NCBI RefSeq assembly: GCF_041146395.1
Contig: NC_090989.1
Span: forward strand, 242,162,843-242,226,842
Direction of reading: 5' to 3'
From: Eulemur rufifrons
Taxonomy: Eukaryota; Chordata; Mammalia; Primates; Lemuridae
Length of the DNA: 64,000 nucleotides
Shown here: in pieces, positions 33,667 through 45,655 of the stretch
How positions within the stretch are numbered: position 1 is the stretch's first letter
How the letters are laid out: each line of letters begins with the position of its first letter
Made by a program: the position numbers and the translations under genes
The notes under the pieces: model-generated
What the model was told of the DNA's origin: nothing
The model's input: only the letters and a program-made list of their open reading frames with translations
Database searches by the model: none

Positions 33667-35204
33667 ATTTCTAAAAGGAGATTGATGACAAATATATCTA
33701 ACACTTCTCAAGAAGAAGGAATTCAACTTCTATCACTTGATCTAGGTTTTCAATTACAGAAGCATTGAGAATTCCCGGAGGCTGAATAAGTGTGAATCTT
33801 TAAGGCAAGTTGAGGGCTCAGGCTGCCCTCGTGGACATCAATACTCCCATCGAGCACTTTCCATGAAGGAAAGTGTGGAATTGCTGTCTTTTCATCAAAA
33901 CTCCCAGAATTTGGCCGACTGCCTGGTTTATCCCAGGACATTAGTCAGCCCACAAATCCCACATTTGTTTATTCAGTCCAGAGCAAGTGAATGCTGCCAT
34001 TCTCCCATCTCCTTTGTTGGCAAATGCTTTGTTAACCTAAATTTAGTTCTGTAACACAAAATGAAGTGACTAATCTTGTGGGGGTTTCCCTCTCCTAGGT
34101 TCTTGTGTGAGCAACTAAATCTCTAGACCACAAAGACCCATGCTGTCGTGTTCTCTCATGCTGCCCTTCTGCTCTGATCCTCCACATTGTACTGCATGAA
34201 ACCAGTACCTTCCAGATTGTGGTTGAACTGGCGCCACCATTAAGAAAAGAAGGTTCCTGGACTCTTTAGTGTTGTGAGAAAATGTTAGAGGCAAAGGGAG
34301 GTTAGGTTGATTATTTATACTTACGTAGTTTTCTGCTACGCATTTGCAGTAGTCATCACCTTGCACTCTCAAGAAGTTTTCTAGCTCTGAATATGTGGTC
34401 CTGTGCGGGAAGTGAGAATCTTAACACAAAAACAGCTTGGATTATCACATGGGTTAATATGTGGTGGATCTGGAATATGAACCTAAACAGAATGTATATT
34501 CTTTATCATAGGCTATTTGTCTATCTACAAATGTCTAGAAAGACCTGGACTTTTTAGCAAAAGTTTGCGAATCTGTGTTTCTAATGTGTCTAAATTTCTG
34601 TTGACCATGAAAGTGCTTAGTTTTGGAAGACAATTGGGATGTAACATAGTGCAAGATAGAAGAGGGGAAAAATAAAATCACAAAACTTACCATTTTTGCC
34701 AGAAGCCCCAGCCCACTTTTATGGCACAGTGCACCTAGTAGCTTGGTAAATAATTCTCATTGATTATTAGGCCTGTGGAAATTCTATTTGGTTCATAAAG
34801 TTTTGACTCTCACTATGTTTACCATTGTTAACCTGTTTTTTTTTTCCTCCTTCTTCCCTTTTCCTCCAACTCTTAGCCAGAACTACCTTCCAGATGACTT
34901 CTTCCTACCACTCTCCTCCTCCCCAGTGTAAGAGAATGCAAGTATGTGCTGATGTTTGAAGCAAGAACATTCAAGAATTTCCTTATTAATATAACTTCTA
35001 ATGGAAATACAGTATACTGGTATGGAGACTGTAAAGAAGAAATAAAGCAACACATATTCATTTTAGACCTGATAGCTGTCTTTTATTCCTTAGGCCCTCC
35101 TTGACGTCTTGTAGACAATTAGTCATTAGCTAATTGTCATAGTGACCAAAAGAAAAAAACAAGGATTTTTTACCTACTACATACATAACAGAAGAGGAGA
35201 TGGT
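33667..35204. other. Unannotated sequence
   Basis: About 1.5 kb with no assigned repeat. A strong polypyrimidine tract followed by AG ends at 34876 ('ccttttcctccaactcttag'). A fragment near 34720-34775 may be an L2 scrap. Confidence 0.45.
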
Positions 35205-35350
35205 TTAGTAAACAAGCACAGGCTTTGGAATCAGGCAGCCCTGGATTTGAAAAGAAAGTTAAAGCATGACTAGCTATGTGACCTGGGATAAGTTACTTAC
35301 CTTCTTTGAATCTGAGGTTCCTAATTTGTAAAATGGAAATAATAATCATT
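35205..35350 (+). mobile_element. MIR SINE
   Basis: Sense MIR: 'cacaggctttggaatcaggc', 'agctatgtgacctgggataa', 'ctaatttgtaaaatggaaat'. Confidence 0.88.
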
Positions 35351-35574
35351 AGCTAGCATTCATTGTGAACACCTTCACTGACATCAGAAATGTAAAGAGA
35401 GAAACCAGAGAAAACCATGGGACCAATAGAATTATTAGAAACATTTTCCAGGAGAAGAACAATACTTTGTGGCCATTTGAATCTTTATTTCTTTCTGAAT
35501 TTGACAGTGAGGGTATCACACAAGCCCAAATGCAAACAAAAAGAAAGAGGTTGAACTGGTCAGGATAAACAGGG

Positions 35575-35720
35575 TTATGCTGTGATACCAAACAACCTCA
35601 AAATCTCAGTGACTGCAAAAGCAAAGGATTATTCTCACTCATTGCACATGCCCGTCCCTGGTCTGCAGGTGGCCCCTGCTCACTGAAGTCACTTAGGAAT
35701 CTGCATGGTTATAACAATTT
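35575..35720 (+). mobile_element. Possible ERVL-type LTR fragment
   Basis: 'ttatgctgtgataccaaaca', 'acctcaaaatctcagtgact' and 'cattgcacatgcccgtccct' recall an LTR family whose name I cannot give with certainty. Confidence 0.35.
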
Positions 35721-35849
35721 ACTTAGGAAAGTTCAGCCTTCTAGGTGCCAAGATAGCATTGATCCTGTACTGGGAGTTTGCCAGGTGAGTGCAATATAGA
35801 GAGAGACAGGAATGGATTTGAGGGTGCTGGTGAGTGACTAGTTCAGATG

Positions 35850-36290
35850 TCAACTACTTATAGTCTGTTTTGGGAAAGGCTGATGGCCTGTGAGAAAATG
35901 AAGACCCAGGAGCTGGAGCTGGACGTCTCAAAGAGTTTGAAGAGCAGGTGTGTACAAGTGAGGATCCTGAGAGCACAGGAGAGAAGGCAGCTGAGGTAGA
36001 GAATGGGATATTTGCAGTTATGGTATTGGGTGTGGAGCCATTCTTGGTGGTGATAAGGTTCAGGATGTATCCCTGGAAGTGGGGAGGGAGGAGTATAAGT
36101 TGAGTGGAGGCAAGATCTGTCATTGTGTATTTGCAACCAAGGACAGTATATTGAGGGTGTTAGGTAGATTGCTCATAAAGACACTGAAGTTTTCTAGGAT
36201 GATGGTAGAAGTTGGAGTTGAAGGGAGAAGAGGATTGTTTTGTCTTGAAGAATGTGACCAGGAGGTATTTCTGATGACAGAAGCATAGAA
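35850..36290 (-). mobile_element. L2 LINE coding fossil (endonuclease C-terminal part)
   Basis: Read on the minus strand, a decayed peptide resembles the end of the L2/CR1-type apurinic endonuclease. A degraded 'TIILENFS' stands where the family has an ILGDFN-like motif. Further on 'HFQGYILNLITTKNGS' stands where the family has an HTLDLVIT-like segment. An open frame of 89 codons at 35854-36123 covers the second part; the first part lies in a broken frame. Not functional. This region precedes the 3' parts of L2 usually found in genomes. Confidence 0.6.
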
Positions 36291-37172
36291 GTGTACACTG
36301 TGGTATAGTCAGCTGGCATGAGTACCAAGGTGGAAGTGTGGTGGTTCCAAAGTGGCATTAAGGAGCCAACGAATTGTCATCCCCACTCTCACTTCTGTGG
36401 TAGATGAAATACAAAAATACACAGCATAATGTGGGGAGGAAATGTTGAACTTATTGGGGAGGGGGTCTTTTACATAAGGCAAGAAGATTTCAGAAGATGT
36501 AGTGGTTAGAAGAGAGGAGAAGCCGAACAGAGGAAGAACAGAATAATAAGGAGTTAAGAACAGGGGAGGTGAATTGACTTTCTTTTGGCATATGTGATTA
36601 TAACAATGGAAGCCTTAATTGGAATTAATTGACCACAAATATTCCAAAGATGGAATGAGTCATTCAGTGACAAAGATGTCTGAAGGTCCGAAGTGGGGTC
36701 TGGCTCAGATGTGTGGGTGGGTTCACTCTGTGGGGACTGGGTCGTGAAGGGTCTGGACACAGGCTGCCTCCTGTGTGCAGAGTGGAGGGGTCAGGCCTGC
36801 TCTCCCTGGGGTGGTCTCATGATGTGCTGAGTGGCCACACACAGGATAGTTTTCATTTAGCATCCTTTTTCCAGCCTAACAATAAACCTAAGAGGTGGGC
36901 CGAGCGATAATGTTAATAAAATATCTGCCTTTTTGCCATCCTTGGAGTTGTGAAGCTTCAACGCAATCATTTCTGGGAAAGCACTTTAACAACTGTAAAT
37001 TACTATATATCTGCGCAAGTTTTATTGTTGCCCACACCTTTGATGTACTTCTCTTTGTGCTCTCACTGTATCTGTAACACATCCCCTAGGATAATTAGGG
37101 CTTCCCCTTAACACAGCCAAGATTCCTTATTTACAGTATTAAGCTGGCACCTGGGCCAATTCTCTGCAGTGA
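36291..37172. other. Unannotated sequence
   Basis: May contain more decayed L2 at its left side. 36955-37005 ('gggaaagcactttaacaact') resembles a MIR/L2 scrap. Nothing else assigned. Confidence 0.4.
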
Positions 37173-37440
37173 TTATGTAGTCTTGATGTGGGCTGGCATC
37201 TTTCCCTGCAGTGTGAGTACTTCCCTCAGCAGCTTCTCCTGGCCAGAAACTCCATCTCTGTGTTTTTCTATCACAGAGTCCAGACTCCCATCTAGGCCAC
37301 CCACCAGGTTCCTCTTCCTAGTCTTCAGCTCCTGGCTCAGTTGTGAAGCTGAGCTGACTGACATGCCCTGAGCAAAGATTGCCAACCTGGTATAGTTTTC
37401 CAAGTTCCCCTTGATGATTCGACAAGAAGGTAACCACTAG
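37173..37440 (-). other. Protein-like open frame, function unknown
   Basis: On the minus strand an uninterrupted frame runs about 85 codons from 'PSCRIIKGNLENYTRLAIF' to a TAA at the 37173 end, with an in-frame stop just upstream. The longest ATG-initiated part starts at residue 14 of the TTG-started 76-codon frame ('MSVSSASQLSQELKTRKR'). Composition is helical, rich in K, E, L and S ('SGQEKLLREVLTLQGKM'), unlike a random A/T-rich frame. No repeat match or known domain was recognised. It could be a decayed exon, a retrocopy piece or chance. Confidence 0.25.
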
Positions 37441-38870
37441 ACTCTGAGAATTGCAGTTTTACAATGCCCACAGTTGTTTAGATTTTCATGAAGAGAAGCA
37501 GATACGGTTCTAACCAAGAAAAAGGCATTCTTTTATTAATACTGCTGATCTTCTTTGAAATTGAACAGACTTTTCTGGAGTTTTTAGATGTTAGATTTTC
37601 TTGGAAAGGGAAAGGAGACTTTTGTGATGGAATAAACTTTTTGTTAAGGTAGTTCCCAAGTAGATTCCATAGCTTCGTTCTATCATCACTTTTCTACTGA
37701 CATTGATTTTTTTTTTTCCTTTCATGGTCTGGGATATGGAGACTGTCTTTTTGCAGAAACTACATCCCTTGGAGTGATGGGGTGCACCTATCTCAATTAT
37801 TCAGTGCAGTACAACACCCCTGGTCAGCTATTAAGAAGTGTGTATGTTATTTTTAGAAAATGTGATTCAGTCTTGGGAGGAAAAAACTATGCTATATGTT
37901 CTCTTTACACATTTGGTTTATAACACATTGTGATGTATTCTCCTTCTATTCAGCATTTGTTTGTACCCCGTGCCCCTCATTTCTTTATTCTGAACATGAA
38001 GCCTACATTTTGGCTTCAGATAGACACTCTGCTTCAGGAGCACCCTCTGGACACAGAAATTCTTTGAACTATGGTGGCTTATGTTTGAGGCTTTACATGT
38101 TTCCCTGGAAGCCTGATTAACCTCAGTGCCTACTTTCTCTAATAGCTCATATTGAATTCTCTCCATTTCTCTGATTTAATCCTTTTGAAACACATACTAG
38201 TTTTCTTTACATGTCTAGAATTAGCACCATCTGGGCGATGAAGAGCTGAAATCTACTACATAAACATTATCTTGTTTAAAATATTCATTCAACTTACATT
38301 TTATGCTTTAATAATGCTGCTTTTCTGGCTTCTTGAGAATTTCCAAAACTCTATGATAATCCTTTATCTTGTCATTCCAAACTCCACGGGGCATCCTATA
38401 AAAGCATAAAGATTTAGGAGAAGAAATTTTTGTTATAGCCCCTCTCTACAGAGCCAGCTTCTGTTAGCAAAACTCCAATCATCAAGAATAAACAACTTTT
38501 TGATCATCCTCCTTTTCTTTTTCTTGGCCAGTGAAAACTTAAAATATGAGTGTTCTTTGTAGAACTGCACAGTCTGTAATATTCAAGTGGAGACTGGCAT
38601 GGTTTTTCTTACCATAAGAAAAAAGATCTAGAATATTGTATCTTTTATTCAGGAGACTGGACTTGATCATTCTCATCTTTAGTACTTAGTGGTGCTGCCA
38701 AGGTAATGTGGTCAGAATGAGGATGGGATGTTAAAATAAATGAAGCTTCATAGAACACAAGTAGGGCTGAGTCATATAAGCAAATATCTCAGCTTTCTCA
38801 CCTAACTAAGCACTAAAATGTGTTATTATGATTACAGAGTGCTGATTTAAAGGAAAATAAAAAGGATAAA
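37441..38870. other. Unannotated sequence, about 1.4 kb
   Basis: No repeat or coding element recognised. Short T runs near 37709-37718. Overlapping short frames at 37896-38166 look accidental. Confidence 0.5.
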
Positions 38871-38896
38871 CACACACACACACACACACACACACA
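38871..38896. repeat. (CA)13 microsatellite
   Basis: Thirteen uninterrupted CA units; probably polymorphic. Confidence 0.98.
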
Positions 38897-38964
38897 CCAG
38901 CAACTATGTGTCTAGGAAGGATGTGGAGAGCTAAGATATGAAGGCAGGATAAAGCATTTCTTAC

Positions 38965-39032
38965 AGCCTTTAGTGGTTAGCATGGTGGTGGCCACGTAGC
39001 ATGGGTTTCATAAACATTTATTGATTGAACTC
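38965..39032 (+). mobile_element. L2/MIR 3' end scrap
   Basis: 'catggtggtggccacgtagc' followed by 'ataaacatttattgattgaa' resembles the L2 end. Confidence 0.4.
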
Positions 39033-39359
39033 TTTTTAGAAAGAATACGATGATGTACAAAGCAAAGAGCCCAAAATGTTTTCATAAACCTTAAGAAGTA
39101 GGCTTGTATATTCTAATTCAGCTACAAAACACAAATCCCAAAGTAGACTGTACATTAGGGTTCAGGTGAAGAAGACATAAGGAATCAATGAAATTGACAA
39201 AGTGTTGAAAGTCTGTCTTTTCTCTCCAATTTGTCTTTCTCTCATTCCTTTCTCCCATTTCAGGAATACAACTATCTTGTTTCATCAACCTTTTGTTTTC
39301 TGGCTCAAATAAGATAACAACAATAATTTATTGAGAAAGTATCATGATTTCTTGGTTTT

Positions 39360-39425
39360 TGCAGCTCTTAAGCATCATAGTCCAGTACCTGACACATAAG
39401 AGGGGCTTATATATAGTTTAAATGT
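39360..39425 (+). mobile_element. L2 3' end scrap
   Basis: 'tagtccagtacctgacacat' and 'aagaggggcttatatatagt' fit a short sense L2 terminus. Confidence 0.45.
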
Positions 39426-39559
39426 GAGTTTTATCCTCACTTCTCCTTTCTTTTCTAGACATCTCCCTTTCCCCCTATTTGTATAGGCATAAGGAAAATT
39501 TTCTCTTCTTTTCCTCCAAGTTTAATCAGGCTACTCCACATTCCTGCTTCCTTGTTCAT

Positions 39560-39890
39560 AACTGTGAACAAGATAGGATCCTGAACCTCATGGACTTTTC
39601 AGTCAATCTGGGAAGGCAAACATTGAACAAATGACTTCCAACGTGATGAGTGTTAGAGAAGGAAAAATTCAGAATGCAAGGGGGTATAATCTAATCCAGG
39701 AGATCATGAGGAGTGTCACTGGGAATTGGGAGTCAAAGGGAAAATAAGATTTGACTAGGGGAAATTGAAGGATCAGGGAGCCAGTGGGTGGGAGAAGGGT
39801 ATTTCAGGCAGATGGGACAGTATGCACCAAGCCTGGGTTTGAGAGAGAGAACATGCTAAAAGGTATAGTTTCCATAGCAGGAGTATAAGG
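39560..39890 (-). mobile_element. L2 LINE 3' region, reverse
   Basis: 'aacctcatggacttttcagt' stands for the L2 'ccctcatggagcttaca' block. 'gggtatttcaggcagatggg' and 'agtatgcaccaagcctgggt' stand for 'cattccaggcagagggaaca' and 'gcaaaggccctg'. Confidence 0.75.
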
Positions 39891-40809
39891 GTATTACTCT
39901 TAAGAGGCTTCTATTGGACTCTTTTCCAGTGGCGTAGTGTGTGGTCTCTAAGTGGCTTTGCAATGATAATAGCATCAGTATTGCAGTACTGAATGGGCTC
40001 TTTTAGTAAACATGGATACATGCTTTCTGAATCTACTTGTTTGTTTGTTTTTCCCAAGTCATGAACAGTGAATCAAGCAAATGAAACATCAGGCTTGGGT
40101 GGTATCTTCTACTAAGTTCCTTGGTCTTAAGCAAGACTGGCAATAAACTGCAGTCAACCTATTAAATGAGCTTTTACAAGTAGTAGCTGCCATATACAAG
40201 TCAGCAATGCAGCTTATCAGGGCCCCTGGGCTACAATGAATCATGGGAATTCTCCCAGGGACCCACGTTCTGGGTGCTTTTCCTTGCTGGCAGCTATAGA
40301 TGTTATCAGAAGTTCGTTTGTACACTCCCGTAAAAAAGACAAGGGCAATGGTTGGCCTCTTGTCATTTGTATGTTACCTTTCTTTTCCCTTTCGAGGCTT
40401 TTTCAGATGCCTCTTTTAAATTTTATTTTTCCTGTGTAAAAACAATGAGGTAGGAGACAGGCAGGGCACACAGAGTGCTAATCCCACCTGAGCCTCGGTC
40501 CTGCAGCTCCCTAAATAAAGTTTTGCATCTTGTATTCTTCTAGCATAACCCCTGGCAAACCACAGACTAGCAGGAATATTATGATTACCTGATACCTTCA
40601 CAAAGTTCATAGATTTTTTTTTTCTCAAATTAACCACCATGCCTGAGGAATATTGATTAGTGACAAAACTGTACACTCAACAAACTCTATTAAAAATATT
40701 CCAGTATTCTCATCAAAGAACTTTTAAGAAAATGATTCATTTATACATATACATATTAAAATACACATGCATATGATTGTATAGGTATTGGGAAGCACAT
40801 CTTTCTTTT
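39891..40809. other. Unannotated sequence
   Basis: No repeat assigned. The 86-codon minus frame at 40416-40676 has no domain. Confidence 0.5.
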
Positions 40810-41165
40810 TCCTTTTTTTTATTTATTTAATTCATACATTGTAGTTACACATATTTATGGGGTACAATTTGATGTTTTGATACATTGCTATGTTGTATAA
40901 TGATTCCCAATCAGGGTGGTTAGTGTACTCATCACCTCATGCATTTATCATTTCTTTGTGGTGACAATATTCAAAAGCCTCTCTTCTAGCTATTTTGTAA
41001 TATACAACAGCTTACTGTTAACCATAGTAACCCTACTGTGCAATAGAACACCAGAATTTATTCCTCCTATTTAACTGTAACTTCGTACTATTGACCAACC
41101 TCTCCTCATCCTCCCCGCTCTTCTCCCCTCCCCAGTCTCTGGTAACCACTGTTCTACTCTCTGGG
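40810..41165 (-). mobile_element. L1 LINE 3' UTR, reverse
   Basis: A T run and 'tttatttaattcatacattg' lead into 'tatttatggggtacaatttg', 'gatacattgctatgttgtat' and 'ccagtctctggtaaccactg'. This is the 3' UTR of an L1MA/L1PB-age copy, truncated before ORF2. Confidence 0.92.
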
Positions 41166-41224
41166 GAAGTATATTCTCCATATTTAATGGTGGTGAATCT
41201 CACTCATTTTATGAAAACCAAATG

Positions 41225-41520
41225 AACACTTTGTCCAGACAATTGATAGTGTATGTAGTCCAGTTGAGGTAGGTAGGAAGGTGTAAGTACAATTGGGTGG
41301 TCAATTTCACTACAGGGGGAGAGCTGTAATGGGGAAGTTTTGCCAGGGAAAGTAATGCTTGGGTAAATGAGTAAGCATTTTCCAGAGAGACATGGAAGGA
41401 TAAGGGCATTCCAGACAGAGGAGAGAGTGTGGACAAAGGCAAAATGACATGTGACGACAGAGTACATGAAGGAAACTACAATAAGGCAGAGCTGAAGCAT
41501 CGGGCACATCGTGAGGGGCT
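41225..41520 (-). mobile_element. L2 LINE 3' region, reverse
   Basis: 'gggcattccagacagaggag', 'gtgtggacaaaggcaaaatg' and upstream text fit reversed L2. Minus-strand frames of 77-101 codons (41204-41600) overlap it and are repeat-derived noise. Confidence 0.78.
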
Positions 41521-41926
41521 ATTGCTATTCCCAGCCATGGCAGTTGTGATGGAACAAATACCTGCCCTCTGGTGCACAGAAAGATACTAAGATTCCTCAA
41601 AACAGTTCACATGTTTTTATGAGCTAGGTTGGACATTCATAGGAGCTCACAGAATCAATCAATGCATATGTAAGTTACCTGAGAGGCATTTTGTCCAGCA
41701 AAAGCGTAGACTTTGCTTGACTCAAAGAACTTGAATTTGGGAGGATGCAGGCCTAGAATAGCTGGCAGCCATTTTGTGACGCATGAGCCCTGAAAGCACA
41801 GCCAAGGTAGAGGAACACAGCAGACAGATGGGAGAAGATTGGGTCCCGATGACATGATTCCAGCCACTGGATTAAGCTACATCTCAAATGTATTTATTTC
41901 TGGGCTCTTTAGTTACAAGAGATAAG

Positions 41927-41968
41927 TCAGTTTGATTTTTTTTGCTTAAATCAGTTTGATTTTTTTTG
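41927..41968. repeat. 24-bp tandem duplication
   Basis: 'tcagtttgattttttttg' occurs at 41927 and again at 41951. Confidence 0.9.
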
Positions 41969-41984
41969 GCCAATTATAACCTAG

Positions 41985-42130
41985 TAGACATATCTGACCT
42001 TTTCATTTTACGGTTTAGGAGACTAGCACCCAGCATGGCAAAGTGACCTGACACCAAATGGCTAGTTAAAAACTGAGACTAGAACCCAGGTCTCTTGATT
42101 CAGAGCTCAGGCCTAGAAATATCCAGCATT
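41985..42130 (-). mobile_element. MIR SINE fragment
   Basis: Reverse MIR: 'ttttacggtttaggagacta', 'atggctagttaaaaactgag' and 'actagaacccaggtctcttg'. Confidence 0.78.
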
Positions 42131-42239
42131 TTTTAAAGTATCTGCATGTGAGGGCTTAAGTATATAAGTTCCTAGAAATCTGTTTTGCAATAACCACATA
42201 GTGTGGTTAAGTTTAGCATAAAAAATTATATTTCTAAGT

Positions 42240-42420
42240 GATAACATTGTAGGAAGAACATTGAATCAGGAATCTGGCATTTTGGGCTCATGTCCCAATT
42301 TTGCCACTAACTATCTTTGTGATCTTGGGCATTTCTCTCTGGGACTCAGTCTGTTCATTGGATGTGAGTATTTCTAAATCCTCAACTTCTATGATTCTAA
42401 ATGTAAGTATACTCAATTTT
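42240..42420 (+). mobile_element. MIR SINE
   Basis: Sense MIR: 'ttgaatcaggaatctggcat', 'ttttgccactaactatcttt', 'gtgatcttgggcatttctct'. Confidence 0.85.
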
Positions 42421-43174
42421 AAGTTACTCATTGTGGATTTTACATACTGCTACATATCCTGAGGAAATCTTCCCTTTGAATTTTTTTATATTATTGTGTT
42501 TGACTCCAAAATATGTACTGAATACCAGTTATGGGCGGGGTGTTGCAAAAGTGAATAGTTATTTCTAATTGGTATGGCTTACTTTTGTATTCTACAATGC
42601 AGTTTGATATTGTTTGCAGCTTCGAAGAATTAAACAATGCCTTCTATTCCAGGTAATGTGTGATCCCAAATAAGAACAGAATTAGAGAGGGGGTTAGACC
42701 ATTACTTTACGTCAGTATGAGAGGCAATACCACAAGTGCCCAGCAGTCAGAGGCAGGGATAGAGCGAAGTCCTGAGAAGTGCAGGTGGATTAAGAACCAA
42801 ATGTGTGTACAAAAGCACATTCCAATCTAAATAGAATTGGTTTGGGATCTTAAGTCTTTAGAAGGTCTGCACCATCACTATGGATAACTTTGGGCTCATT
42901 CAGAGTGGTTGCCTCTGAGAGTCATAACCACCTGCTAAAAGCAGTTTTCTCTACATGACATTATAAGCACTTAATTGCTTGATGAGTTCTTTTGAATAAT
43001 CTTTTTGTAATGTTGCAATTAATTTGATTCACCAAAGCAATTTTCTAGTTTATATAAAGACCAGCTCTGGTCTATTCCTTAGCCTGTCCATGTTTGAATA
43101 GTTCCATTGCTGAAAAATGACCCTGGAGCTCTACATTCTCACTTGAAGAGTCTAGGGGAGGGGCAAAGATGCTA
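42421..43174. other. Unannotated sequence
   Basis: No repeat or gene recognised. Confidence 0.5.
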
Positions 43175-43199
43175 GTTCTGCAGTTTATTAGAACCAAGT

Positions 43200-43375
43200 T
43201 TCATTTCCTCTCTAAACATTTTTGCCCGTGTGAGCCTGCACACATAAGCTCTTTAAGCCTTAGTTTTGTCATCAATAAAAGGGGAGTAATAATATCTCCC
43301 TCTAAGGATTGCCCAACATGGTGATTATTTACAGCAAGCCTAAATAAGTGTTATTAGGTAATATAGTCTCATTAA
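43200..43375 (+). mobile_element. MIR SINE
   Basis: Sense MIR: 'agccttagttttgtcatcaa', 'taaaaggggagtaataatat' and 'caagcctaaataagtgttat'. Confidence 0.75.
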
Positions 43376-43519
43376 AGTTTTCCTTGGGATGTGTTCAAGT
43401 GATATATTAGGTTCCAAAGAAGCAAAACGGCAGGACCACAAGATAGCCTAACTTGTAAGGCTAGTATACAGTATGAAGATGTACCACAGATTTATAATTT
43501 CAGTTTAACAGAAGTGGTA

Positions 43520-43700
43520 GAATTTGTCCCTGGTGGACTACTATCTTGCTTTGTAACTCTGGGAAACTTATTTAACTTCTCTAGACTTCTATTTCCTCAT
43601 GGTTAAGAATAACATTTCTATCATATTTCATATAAACTAAAAGGAGATAACAAATATGAACATCTTTATGAGAGTAGAAAACATGAGTGTGAAAGTTCAT
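43520..43700 (+). mobile_element. MIR SINE
   Basis: Sense MIR: 'gctttgtaactctgggaaac', 'ttatttaacttctctagact' and 'tctatttcctcatggttaag'. Confidence 0.75.
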
Positions 43701-44794
43701 GCTGATACGGTACAGTTGACATTGAAAGTTAATATTGCAGACCATTCCTTATTTCCACAGTACAAATTGTTTTATATCCTATTGACCCTGTCAGTTATTT
43801 AAACATTATTTTTTCTGCTTATTCATTTCTGTGAGACTAATATTGCCTTCATACTTTATAAAGGGACCTAGGAAACCAATGTTTGTCTGATGTTTCAGGT
43901 AAAAGCGTAAAAAGGAATAGCTACATTGTGGAAAATAGATGGCTATTGTCAGTATTTTTTTCTACCAAGAAAATAATCCCTTCTCTATAAAGAACTATAA
44001 ATATTACTTTATAGAGTAATATTTTCACTATTCAAAAAGATCATTTGAGCATGAGTCCAATAATTACTTACCTCTGCAAAATATTTTTCTAAAAGCATCT
44101 GTACATCTAGGCTGGGAAATTAGCAAAAATCCCCTAGCATTTTCGCATCAAGCCACGTATATTTGATATACACCACCTCAAAGGGGAACATTACCACCCT
44201 AGCACCGTGCAGTGTAGAGAGAACAGAGAGATTTCTAAGAATATATGGGTGTAATTTTCTGTTAACTGAAAGTAATTGACAATTCTTAGAAATCTGCCTC
44301 CAAAATAACCTGCTTAAAACACCCTTAGTTTTATCTGGTATGAAGAAACTGCTTGTTGTTGACCCATTTAATTACCAGAAACTCTGTATTTATGCTGTCT
44401 AATTCCCTGTAGTCCTTGGGCAATGACACAGAAGGTGGAAAACCTAAGGGACCACCACCCAGCTTAAATAAAGGAGCAGGAATGTGAAGGAATTTCTCTT
44501 TGTATTTAGAACATTCCAGAAATGCTCACATTTTGTTGTCTTGGAGTGTTAGATCAGGAAAACTTTGCATTTCTAAGACTAGGCCTCTGTTCAAATCCTG
44601 CAACACAGTACTTCAAGTTGGGAGGGCAGGGAGCAGTGGTGATCCTGTTCTTCTTGGCAGAGTTTGCATCTTTCCTTCTAAAGTTAGGCTGTTTGATAGA
44701 AATGTCAAGTACTGGCAGCCTTGGATTGTAGAGGTTTGAGTTCCTTTTCAACATAAACAAAAAACCAAAAATAATATACTGTCTCAAAATAGTA
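43701..44794. other. Unannotated sequence
   Basis: Three overlapping frames at 44500-44787 are open on both strands but show no domain, which points to chance. No repeat assigned. Confidence 0.5.
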
Positions 44795-44895
44795 TAGAAA
44801 AGGGTTGTCTAATAGAAATATAATGTTAGCCACATACGTAACTAAAAAAACTTAAGAGCCACCTTACAAAAGTAAAAAGAAACAGATGGAATTAA

Positions 44896-45655
44896 TTTAA
44901 TTTTTAAAATAAATTTTATCGTGTATGTTTAAGGTATACAACAGGGGCTGGAGCAGTGGCTCATGCCTGTAATCCCAATACTTTGGGAGGCTGTGGCAGG
45001 AGGATGGCTTGAGGCCAGGAATTCGAGACCAGCCTGGGCAAAATAGTGACACCTCATTTCTACAAAAAAAAAAAATTATCCAGGTGTTGGTGGTACATAC
45101 CCGTAGTCCTCTAAAGTCCCAGCTACTTGAGAGGCTGAGGCAGAAGGATTGCTGGAGCCCAGGAGCTCAAGGTTAAAGTGAGCTATGATTGAGATTGTGC
45201 CACTGCATTCTGGCCTGGGTGACAGAGCAAGACTCTAGTCTCACCCACAAAAAAACAAAAACAAGAAAAACAAGGTATACAACATGATGTTATGAGATAT
45301 ATAGAAAGAGAGAGTAAAATGGTTGTTATAGTGGAACAAATTGACATCTCCATCATCTTACATAGTTAACCCATTCCCCACTCCCCCTTCAGTTGGAACG
45401 AGCAGCTATAATCTACTCATATGGCAAATATTAAAAATATAATACACTGCTATTAACTTTAGTCCTCCTATATATCTGCTACTTTGTATCCTTTGACCTA
45501 TGTCTCCCCATTTTCTCCCCCCACCCTGCCTTCGGTAACTTTTGTTTTATTCTGTTTCTGTATATTTGACTTTTGTTTTTAAAAATACTATATATAAGTG
45601 AGATAATGCAATATTTTTCTTTTTGTGTCTGGTTTATTTTACTGAGCATAATTTT
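44896..45655 (-). mobile_element. L1 LINE 3' UTR, reverse, carrying an Alu
   Basis: 'tgtatgtttaaggtatacaa' (left of the Alu) continues at 45285 with 'tgatgttatgagatatatag', 'caaattgacatctccatcat', and 'ttatttttctttttgtgtct'-like text near the right end. This is an L1MA/L1MB-type 3' UTR. The A/T-rich junctions 'aattaatttaa' and 'taattttaataa' may be its target-site duplication. Confidence 0.85.
44944..45271 (+). mobile_element. Alu SINE (J-like)
   Basis: 'ggggctggagcagtggctca' to an A-rich tail with C/G interruptions. A 13-bp perfect duplication 'aaggtatacaaca' lies at 44931-44943 and 45272-45284, inside the L1 3' UTR. Old, dimeric. Confidence 0.95.

Noticed and set aside
35113..35137. Inverted repeat 'gacaattag'/'ctaattgtc'
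   Set aside because: A 9-bp match with a 7-nt loop is expected by chance in a window of this size.
41204..41600. Three overlapping minus-strand frames of 77-101 codons
   Set aside because: They overlap an L2 copy and use different frames of the same bases.
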